From Anthopleura xanthogrammica (Eukaryota > Cnidaria > Anthozoa > Actiniaria > Actiniidae): 64,000 bases of DNA. How positions within the stretch are numbered: the stretch's first letter is position 1; the number at the start of each line of letters is the position of its first letter. Positions 60,901 to 64,000 of the stretch are shown one piece after another. The translations under genes and the position numbers were made by a program. Where the stretch lies: positions 3,813,501-3,877,500 of the forward strand of contig OZ025216.1 in assembly GCA_964019055.1 (NCBI GenBank). Direction: 5' to 3'. Under the pieces are notes generated by a model. It worked only from the letters and a program-made list of their open reading frames with translations. It had not been told where the DNA came from and searched no databases.

Positions 60901-61017
60901 TCATCCGCTGAACAACAAATGCTACTAATAGCTGAGCGTCAGTTAGTTGTGAAAAATGAGGACATAAATAAAAAGAAGGTTATGAGGCTGGTGCTCATGA
61001 CAAAGTCACAGCCATAG
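31676..61017 (+). CDS. Giant multidomain LGR-type 7TM receptor, complete gene (right copy)
   Basis: Fifty-four coding exons can be chained with consistent splice phases. They sum to 8379 nt, divisible by three, giving about 2792 residues. Approximate order by residue: signal peptide 1-27, Gly linker to 64, SRCR 65-171, Ser/Thr stalk cassettes to about 407, unknown module to 505, PA14 506-672, Cys-bearing region to 828, MAM 829-948, LDLa 949-1056, MAM 1075-1236, MAM-like 1237-1355, D8C 1356-1485, F5/8C 1486-1639, pentraxin 1683-1878, MAM 1879-2005, CUB 2006-2122, LRRNT and LRRs 2132-2362, 7TM 2363-2707, cytoplasmic tail to 2792. The role is inferred: a plasma-membrane receptor with a ligand- or matrix-binding ectodomain. 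The closest known relatives by 7TM and LRR layout are LGRs, relaxin receptors and molluscan GRL101. Splice junctions were read by eye; expression is unknown. Confidence 0.85.
33060..33760 (-). mobile_element. Element of the GGACCCACTTTTATC family, right arm
   Basis: Matches 3848-4560 in opposite orientation, including the hairpin GGACCCACTTTTATC and GATAAAATTGGGTCC. The mirror site in the left arm (20827-21220) carries the same insertion, so this copy predates the arm duplication. A related hairpin lies at about 32770-32905. Confidence 0.55.
33788..33898 (+). CDS. Glycine-rich linker exon, right copy
   Basis: A (GGAGGT)-type run encodes a long polyglycine tract followed by [14 protein letters not shown]. 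It is phase 1 to phase 1 between the signal-peptide and SRCR exons. It is probably a flexible spacer. It is 18 nt longer than the other copy's exon (111 versus 93 nt), as expected of a coding minisatellite. Confidence 0.7.
34110..34200 (+). repeat. tRNA-like SINE, right arm
   Basis: GGAATCAAGGGTGGCGTAGC followed by TTCTCGGTTCGATTC, just upstream of the SRCR exon in both arms. Confidence 0.55.
34255..34575 (+). CDS. SRCR domain exon, right copy
   Basis: One 321-nt exon (phase 1-1) encodes a single scavenger receptor cysteine-rich domain. It opens with [16 protein letters not shown], followed by [29 protein letters not shown] and RGVSC, the usual SRCR landmarks with six cysteines. SRCR domains bind proteins or polyanionic ligands; the ligand here is unknown. 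It sits near the N-terminus, directly after the Gly linker. Confidence 0.9.
34752..37219 (+). CDS. Ser/Thr/Asn-rich stalk made of mini-exon cassettes, right copy
   Basis: Nine short exons: 34752-34852, 35526-35561, 35658-35726, 36125-36193, 36252-36320, 36574-36639, 36733-36798, 36918-36983 and 37055-37219. After the first they are all phase 0-0, mostly 66 or 69 nt, and encode repeats of the form V-Q-N-x-[TA]-x-L-x-T-x-x-x-S-x-P-x-N-x-T-[SA]-T-[VK]. The Ser, Thr and N-x-T content suggests a glycosylated mucin-like stalk between SRCR and PA14 (inference). The intron before 36252 is only 58 bp and has an AAAAG acceptor without a pyrimidine tract, so that cassette may be skipped. Confidence 0.75.
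34981..35492. repeat. (TAATATA)n heptanucleotide array
   Basis: About 70 units of 7 bp in the intron between stalk exons 34752-34852 and 35526-35561. The left counterpart intron (19413-19515) has no array and is only 103 bp. Confidence 0.95.
35785..36070 (+). mobile_element. Repeat with GAGGCGAAGCCGAG hairpin in a stalk intron
   Basis: Contains TGTTTTATCGGGATTTAAA, ACACGAGGCGAAGCCGAG and the complementary CCCGATAAAACACGATC. A related piece in reverse orientation lies at about 39370-39445 (GATCGTGTTTTATCGGC, then CTCCTGCTCGTTTATTAAA). Both are absent from the mirror introns, so they are recent right-arm insertions. Confidence 0.5.
37329..37623 (+). CDS. Unassigned extracellular module before PA14, right copy
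   Basis: A 295-nt exon, phase 0 to 1, starting [20 protein letters not shown]. It contains four cysteines and an alternating strand-like pattern. I do not recognise the fold; it may be a beta-sandwich. It ends DVSSFG at the junction to PA14. Confidence 0.65.
37655..37880. repeat. Interrupted (ATCC)n/(CCTC)n array, right arm
   Basis: ATCC units with two CCCT blocks, directly after the donor at 37623. Mirror of 15930-16200. Confidence 0.95.
37925..39014 (+). CDS. PA14-like domain, right copy
   Basis: Three exons: 37925-38118, 38268-38404 and 38845-39014. The series [10 protein letters not shown], an S-N-Y-x-L-R-Q-K-G-x-I-M stretch, [20 protein letters not shown] and a closing R-L-Y-H-M-E-V-Y to P-A-E-Y-L follows the PA14 plan (R-x-x-W, R-x-x-G-Y, G-x-Y-x-F-x-x-A-S-D-D-x-x-x-L-W-L). 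PA14 domains often bind glycans. The last exon uses a GC donor (CCAG|GCAAGT), as in the other copy. A transposon-like insertion of about 300 bp (39160-39463) lies in the following intron only in this arm. Confidence 0.75.
39540..40587 (+). CDS. Cys-bearing extracellular region, right copy
   Basis: Exons 39540-39617, 39969-40144, 40292-40379 and 40462-40587, phases 1-1, 1-0, 0-1 and 1-1. The second exon starts [18 protein letters not shown] and has a cluster of cysteines. The first may complete PA14. The last two ([12 protein letters not shown], then [19 protein letters not shown]) resemble a small beta-module I cannot name. A hexanucleotide array fills the intron between the first two exons. 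Confidence 0.65.
39656..39893. repeat. (AAGGAC)n array in two blocks, right arm
   Basis: Two AAGGAC blocks separated by AAGCCGGTCACAAGG. It is the reverse-complement partner of 14273-14541. Confidence 0.96.
40892..42335 (+). CDS. MAM domain 1, right copy
   Basis: Exons 40892-41142 (phase 1 to 0) and 42227-42335 (0 to 1). MAM features: a C-I-E-F-S-Y core, [24 protein letters not shown], then [18 protein letters not shown] ending in cysteine (the MAM I-A-I-D-D-I-x-C end). The second exon must start at ATATAG|ATTATT; the nearer TTTACAG would break frame. MAM domains mediate adhesion and homophilic contacts. The intron carries a roughly 960-bp insertion absent from the other arm. Confidence 0.85.
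41148..42107. mobile_element. Right-arm-only intron insertion of about 960 bp
   Basis: The MAM 1 intron is 131 bp in the left arm and 1084 bp here. The extra sequence begins after GTAAGTTGA and ends before ATACATTAAATGTGGCC. It contains GACGTTTCGACTGC followed by CTTCATCAG, a pairing seen at ends of some retroelements. Family unknown; no coding frame of note. Confidence 0.5.
42494..43295. mobile_element. TTAA-flanked DNA transposon
   Basis: TTAA at 42490-42493 and 43296-43299 flanks GGTAATTCCGTAGT and its inverted partner ACTACGGAATTACT. The left arm intron has one TTAA and no insert. The motif GTCACCGTGCTCGTTTT occurs twice inside. TTAA targets suggest the piggyBac or Kolobok groups; no transposase seen. 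Confidence 0.78.
43456..44913 (+). CDS. LDL-receptor class A repeats, right copy
   Basis: Exon 43456-43683 encodes two LDLa repeats: one ending [13 protein letters not shown] and the next [19 protein letters not shown]. Both keep the six-cysteine, acidic D-x-S-D-E or D-G-x-x-D-C calcium-binding pattern. Exon 44390-44485 is a shorter Cys-rich, LDLa-like unit ([14 protein letters not shown]). Exon 44860-44913 is an 18-residue linker. All are phase 1-1. LDLa repeats also occur in relaxin receptors and GRL101. Confidence 0.88.
44145..44235 (+). repeat. tRNA-like SINE head, right arm
   Basis: Mirror of 9190-9290 with the same A-box-like and B-box-like sequences. Its presence in both arms dates it before the duplication. 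Confidence 0.6.
44513..44790. mobile_element. Right-arm-only insertion with strong hairpin
   Basis: The intron after the third LDLa-like exon is about 270 bp longer than in the left arm. The insert contains GAGTCAATAGCCCAT at about 44567 and ATGGGCTATTGACTC at about 44593, flanking GAGGCCGAAGGCCGA. GGTCTATCACTAAT and ATTGGTGATAGACC form an outer inverted pair. Confidence 0.5.
45001..45351. repeat. (CACCAG)n array, right arm
   Basis: About 58 perfect units followed by three copies of a CATCGTCATTGTCCATCAAC unit and degenerate ATC-rich sequence to 45980. Confidence 0.97.
46075..46939 (+). CDS. MAM domain 2, right copy
   Basis: Exons 46075-46218, 46308-46558 and 46849-46939. It begins [18 protein letters not shown], then [44 protein letters not shown], and ends [18 protein letters not shown], a complete MAM pattern. 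A purine-rich GAAG array lies in the second intron. Confidence 0.88.
46610..46770. repeat. GAAG-rich degenerate array, right arm
   Basis: Mixed GGAA, GAAA and GGAT units in the second MAM 2 intron, at the mirror position of the long (ATCC)n array. Confidence 0.9.
47430..48187. repeat. (CTATGT)n hexanucleotide array, about 126 copies
   Basis: Perfect array 80 bases upstream of the MAM-like 3 exon (48265), right arm only. Several frames run through it and into that exon, but the acceptor TATCTTAG at 48264 defines the real exon. Confidence 0.97.
48265..48733 (+). CDS. MAM-like module 3, right copy
   Basis: Exons 48265-48536 (phase 1 to 0) and 48649-48733 (0 to 1). The stretch [20 protein letters not shown] resembles the MAM core (L-x-S-P ... 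C-x-x-F-x-Y), followed by a strand-rich end with one cysteine (KEPCLKIP). It is a divergent MAM or jelly-roll half-domain. The first exon is 6 nt longer than in the other arm and diverges strongly in its first 20 residues. Confidence 0.65.
49023..49412 (+). CDS. D8C (uromodulin/GP2-type) domain, right copy
   Basis: A 390-nt exon, phase 1-1. Its cysteine pattern and the motifs [50 protein letters not shown] and CPSKYC match the eight-cysteine D8C domain of uromodulin, GP2 and OIT3. In those proteins it carries glycans that bind bacterial adhesins. The function here is inferred only as recognition or adhesion. Confidence 0.85.
49579..50498 (+). CDS. F5/8 type C (discoidin) domain plus linker, right copy
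   Basis: Exons 49579-49895 and 50012-50156 form the domain: C-E-D opening, [18 protein letters not shown], the [19 protein letters not shown] strand, [10 protein letters not shown], ending [24 protein letters not shown]. This is the canonical discoidin order. Exon 50370-50498 is a charged helical-looking linker of 43 residues. Discoidin domains bind lipids or glycans. Confidence 0.88.
50947..52240 (+). CDS. Pentraxin/laminin-G-like domain, right copy
   Basis: Exons 50947-51172 (phase 1 to 2), 51598-51725 (2 to 1) and 52007-52240 (1-1). Motifs are [49 protein letters not shown] and [13 protein letters not shown], as in pentraxin folds. The apparent start codon before the first exon is in the intron. 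Confidence 0.82.
52528..53114 (+). CDS. MAM domain 4, right copy
   Basis: Exons 52528-52799 (phase 1 to 0) and 53006-53114 (0 to 1). L-A-T-I-E-S-P opening, [10 protein letters not shown] core, [17 protein letters not shown], then [19 protein letters not shown] and a final cysteine. It has the same two-exon layout as MAM 1. It lies beyond the part of the gene duplicated within this window. Confidence 0.8.
52846..52937. mobile_element. Short hairpin MITE in the MAM 4 intron
   Basis: CCCCATGTAAGGGAATCC at the left end is mirrored by GGATTCCCTTACATGGGG at the right. The internal GGAATCCGGAAT-type repeats are also self-complementary. Confidence 0.6.
53453..55560 (+). CDS. CUB domain and 27-nt microexon
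   Basis: Exons 53453-53696 (phase 1 to 2) and 55321-55427 (2 to 1) encode [48 protein letters not shown], then I-V-F-R-S-N-D and G-F-K-V-Y-Y. Exon 55534-55560 is only 27 nt (nine residues, one cysteine) before the LRR cap. The 1.6-kb intron at 53697-55320 contains a SINE and a (TAA)n array. Confidence 0.86.
54912..54976. repeat. (TAA)n trinucleotide run
   Basis: About 21 TAA units in the CUB intron. Confidence 0.93.
55030..55250 (-). repeat. SINE in the CUB intron
   Basis: Minus strand: AAGGGTGACGTAGCAGTAGT, then GTGTTCGATTACTGGTCTC. A (TAA)n run adjoins it at 54912-54976. Confidence 0.55.
55670..58832 (+). CDS. LRRNT cap and leucine-rich repeats
   Basis: Exon 55670-55781 gives the cysteine cap ([11 protein letters not shown]) and the first partial repeat. 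Then eight single-repeat exons: 56112-56183, 56534-56605, 56865-56936, 57085-57156, 57600-57671, 57959-58030, 58411-58482 (72 nt each) and 58755-58832 (78 nt). All have phase 2 boundaries, one LRR per exon, as in LGR and glycoprotein-hormone receptor genes. Typical repeat: [20 protein letters not shown]. Together they form a solenoid directly outside the membrane. Confidence 0.9.
58948..59981 (+). CDS. 7TM domain of LGR/relaxin-receptor type (class A GPCR)
   Basis: Hinge with the LGR-like double cysteine (IICCYA). TM1 has LGNLAVI; TM2 has [14 protein letters not shown]; the first outer loop has [13 protein letters not shown]3 has [19 protein letters not shown] (the D-R-x pair in place of DRY); TM4 has [13 protein letters not shown]5 through TM6 has [17 protein letters not shown]7 has [12 protein letters not shown] (NPxxY). 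This pattern is diagnostic for LGR and RXFP receptors and GRL101. The exon donor at 59981|GTATTA is phase 1; reading through it instead gives a stop at 59999-60001 after KGIKYKA. Confidence 0.93.
60329..61017 (+). CDS. Cytoplasmic tail exons (C-terminus)
   Basis: Exon 60329-60441 (phase 1 to 0) starts [16 protein letters not shown] and is rich in Ser, Thr and Lys. Exon 60874-61017 encodes 47 residues starting [15 protein letters not shown] and ends MTKSQP before TAG at 61015. Both have proper AG and GT sites and keep the frame when joined to the 7TM exon donor at 59981, so the tail is 85 residues plus a shared start. The short read-through form would be an alternative C-terminus. Confidence 0.75.
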
Positions 61018-61162
61018 ATTTAACCATTGAGTTGACTGTACTTTAAGTACCTAAAAAATTGCATGATAATTGTATGATAATCATTATACTTCTAGTTACT
61101 ATTTAACAGATGTCAATCGTCTATCCTTACTAAAAAGTAAATTTTAAGTCGAGTGTATGATT

Positions 61163-61168
61163 AATAAA
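61163..61168 (+). terminator. Candidate polyadenylation signal (AATAAA)
   Basis: AATAAA lies about 150 bases past the TAG at 61017, in AT-rich sequence without coding potential. It is the first such hexamer I see in a suitable position downstream. Confidence 0.45.
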
Positions 61169-61739
61169 AAGTACACTTTAAAGTGCTAGTCTTACAAAAA
61201 TGAGACTATCCCTAAAGAATATATCTTATAAAAGTAGACATGTTATATAGTTAATTGTCAAACTTTTATTTCGATACGAGACCGGGAAGATGTTGTATTT
61301 AGCCTGTAAAGTTCGGCATTTTCGGTCCGCCATTAAACGAATGCGTTCCTGTCAGTGGTAGCAATTCAACGAAAGTGACGTCATACGCGCAACGATTAAA
61401 TTTTTTTTTAAAGTTGAGGTTTCTTCCCTGTCATTTTCTGCTGATATTTCGCAGGAATTTTCATCTAAAACGCACGCCATTTCAGAATATATGGGTTCGA
61501 ATATAGATTCAGTATATGGAGAGCAAAGTCAGAAGTGCGCATATGACGTCACGAATAAATACAACTCAGCTGACCGAACAATGGCGGACACGCTTTTTAG
61601 CGATTTTAAGAACGAAATTCATTCCCTTAATTATTTTTTTTCTATCCGATTTTTGTTAATTCGTAAACTATACGACCTATTTGTGGATAATAATCACAGA
61701 AAAGTGATGATTTTACAGTGTCATTTTCATAAGACTAGC
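61169..61739. other. Downstream flank, no gene seen
   Basis: Sequence after the candidate polyadenylation site. A 90-codon frame at 61491-61763 has no recognisable motif and overlaps repeat-like sequence with several TGACGTCA-like sites; I do not call it a gene. Confidence 0.55.
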
Positions 61740-62650
61740 ACTTTAAGTGGAGTCTGTGATTGAAAAGCGGCCTAAGCTAGTCCATATACTAGAGACAGAC
61801 TAAGGTGACGACGTTTTTCCCGCTAGACTCAAATGAATACGATTTTGTGGTACAGCAAAGAGCCTTATTATACGAGGCAGATATGGCGAACTCTATAAGA
61901 TTCTTTACAAAATTATCTTCGATGCGAGGCTAAGAGGAAAATACAAAAGAAATCACACTGGTTTCCATGGAGTTTGTGCCGTCTCTTTTGTATTCTTCGG
62001 TTTGCCTCGCTTTCAATACAGAGTAAGTGGTCTATGATGTCACCGAATGTGAACTTCAACTGATTCCTGTCGCCGTAGTACCGCCTCTTGAAGCACTTCT
62101 TAGCCCGTCTATAGTATCAAAAGTGAATACCGAGATTTACAGGTCGCTATATCAAAGGTTTGACTATTAAACATTGTACAATTCAGGTCAGTAAATATAT
62201 ACATTAAACCTTTTAAATCGAAAGCGTTTGTTTAAATAGTACTTTTATTTTAAATTTCATGTATTTCATCTGAAAAAGTCATTTCCCTTTTCAAATGAAT
62301 GATTCACGTGTAAAGGCACCGATACTCGCGGAAATTTCTTCTCGCGATGGAGGTGCCACAGTACAGAAAATCTTAGATTGCATTGACAGCGCAAGAAGAG
62401 ATGTTCGTGCATAGGCAACTCGAGGAGAATTCATAATATTTGTCTCTCAGGAATTCACAGGTATGTGGTTCTACATTCTAATTTGGCTGAGAGATCTGCG
62501 ACAGATTTTATTGTTACACGGATAATCTATGTGCCAAAGGTATTCTCCAGCGCACTGTTCGAGCAGCGTAGTCCCGTTCACAGTTCCCTGCGCCATCTTG
62601 AAAGGTATAGTAACCGTGTCATTGCATCGAAGCGAGACATGAGGTGACCT
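61740..62650. repeat. Dispersed repeat, copy 2 (downstream of the receptor)
   Basis: Same ordered blocks as 24940-26130. Probably a degenerate non-autonomous element. Confidence 0.6.
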
Positions 62651-62659
62651 TATAAAGTA

Positions 62660-62890
62660 TAAATATAAAGCTTCCTCTATTTACGGCGAATAGGGTTTTA
62701 TTTACTCTGAGCTCCACATCGCAACAAACAACCCACCCTACAAGCTACTAAATAAGCGTAAAATGATCATTGAATCATGCGACATATTGGTTCCCGGACT
62801 ACTTGCCTTCGAAAGGCTTCGAAAGCTCTAGATTCCATACATCGTCTATAAATCTGGCCACACTTGACCCCAAAATCGTCTTATTTGAGC
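62660..62890 (+). repeat. Third copy of an arm-associated repeat
   Basis: ATTTACGGCGAATAGGG, GTTCCCGGACTACTTGCC and GTCTATAAATCTGGCCA match 30700-30910 and, inverted, about 22850-23010. The upstream sequence of both receptor copies is therefore partly a dispersed repeat. Confidence 0.65.
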
Positions 62891-64000
62891 TCGAAAAAAT
62901 TTAAAAGTAAAAGATATCCTCCTCGATATCACCAAACGAGTGTTTAATAAATCCAAAACCGCTCAAAATAGACAGCATGTCTTCAGAATGTAGGTTCCCA
63001 AGAAGCTTGAAGTTAGGTTAAATTTTAAGCGATTCGACGCGTTGTTAGCTCGTAGTTTTCAGTTAAAATGACAAGAAACCACAGAGAACTGCTCCAAACA
63101 GCTTCAAAACCCCCTAAATATCGCCATTTTGTTTTTACAAGCTCCTATTGACTGCTGAGATACAATAAGGAAGCTTAAAGTAACGATTTACGTTTGAAAC
63201 TTGTTTCTTGTCCTTCATGGGCTTCCTGTGGTGAGGCTTATCAACAGAAAAATAATAGTTGTTCTTTTGATTGTCAAGTAACTATTTTTTGGTAAGAATT
63301 GTTTTACTAACATCATAGTTAAATATAAATATGTGCTTGGAAACCATGTAGTTATATTTTTCCTCTAGAAAACCACTTCATTTTCATTCATGCGTAACAC
63401 CGTTGACAATGTCCAATATTTCTGGCAATGAGAGCAAAAACCTTTGTTTAGGATTTTCTGAAACGCCTCAAAGTGAGGGAAGGGATTCAAAACCTATTGT
63501 TTCACCAATATGGCCGCCGCGTGATTAAAACGAATTCATGTTTAGTCGTGTGCCTATAATCACTTTCTGTCTTAGGAATGACCTACCGCTTATCACATAT
63601 TTCCTTTGGCTCCGACAACATTTCTTTTTACTATTGATGACATTTCTTACCTGGCCTATTTACAGTCCAGGTGCAGCATTATACTTCTTGTTCTGACGTC
63701 ACGGCCAATTGTCTTCGTAGAAAATGCCGAAAAATAATTCAAAAATATTCCGCTTTTATAAAATCCATTGCCTGTGCTCTCACGAACACTACACTCGAGA
63801 TATTTTCACTCAGACAGCAGCACATGGCGAATTTCAAGATACCAGATCTAGTAAATAATGGGTGATTTTTTAAGTTTTTCTTTAGATTTCATGAATTTTC
63901 TGCAGTCAGTTGGCCAGAGATAGAGAGATATAGACTAAAAACCTCGATAAATGAACATATTTTACATTATTCTTAATTTTTTCTAAGATCATCGATAATT
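62891..64000. other. Intergenic sequence, nothing recognised
   Basis: AT-rich; only short frames without recognisable protein similarity. I see no tandem array, RNA gene or clear transposon terminus here. Confidence 0.6.

Noticed and set aside
61491..61763. A 90-residue frame downstream of the receptor
   Set aside because: No motif or homology recognised; it overlaps repeat-like sequence.

Overview
This is eukaryotic (metazoan) DNA: AT-rich, with many short GT-AG introns, long simple-sequence arrays, tRNA-like SINEs and fold-back DNA elements. The domain mix (SRCR, PA14, MAM, LDLa, D8C, discoidin, pentraxin, CUB, LRR and an LGR-type 7TM) suggests a marine invertebrate, most likely an anthozoan cnidarian (coral or sea anemone). 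The species assignment is inference only.

The window is dominated by a huge imperfect palindrome. The left arm (1 to about 23752, continuing past the window edge) is the reverse complement of the right arm (about 29428 to 51981), around a 5.7 kb unique spacer. Each arm carries one copy of the same gene, transcribed outward, so the copies lie head to head about 9.5 kb apart. The right copy (+, 31676-61017) can be read completely. I reconstructed 54 coding exons whose splice phases all agree and whose summed length is 8379 nt, an open frame of 2792 codons plus a stop. It encodes a signal peptide, Gly linker, SRCR, a Ser/Thr-rich stalk of tiny cassette exons, PA14, a Cys-bearing region, MAM, LDLa repeats, two more MAM-type modules, D8C, F5/8C, pentraxin, another MAM, CUB, LRRNT plus LRRs, a class A LGR/relaxin-receptor-type 7TM, and a spliced cytoplasmic tail. 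It is probably a giant cell-surface receptor. The left copy (-, 22219 to 262 and beyond) has all 36 corresponding exons in the window. Its stalk cassette array is expanded (ten 69-nt-class cassettes against three) and one cassette is frame-disrupted.

The arms differ by many transposon insertions for which the other arm supplies the empty site: a 1.15 kb element with 337-bp inverted repeats, a 2.4 kb CACAG-ended element and an 0.8 kb TTAA-flanked element. They also differ by complete turnover of long intronic microsatellites. This makes the pair a natural before/after record of the locus. From 61.2 kb to the end I see only dispersed repeats and no supportable gene.

The most notable content is the receptor architecture, which I do not recognise as a described one, together with its palindromic duplication and its phase-0 mini-exon stalk cassettes that can be gained, lost or skipped without breaking the frame.
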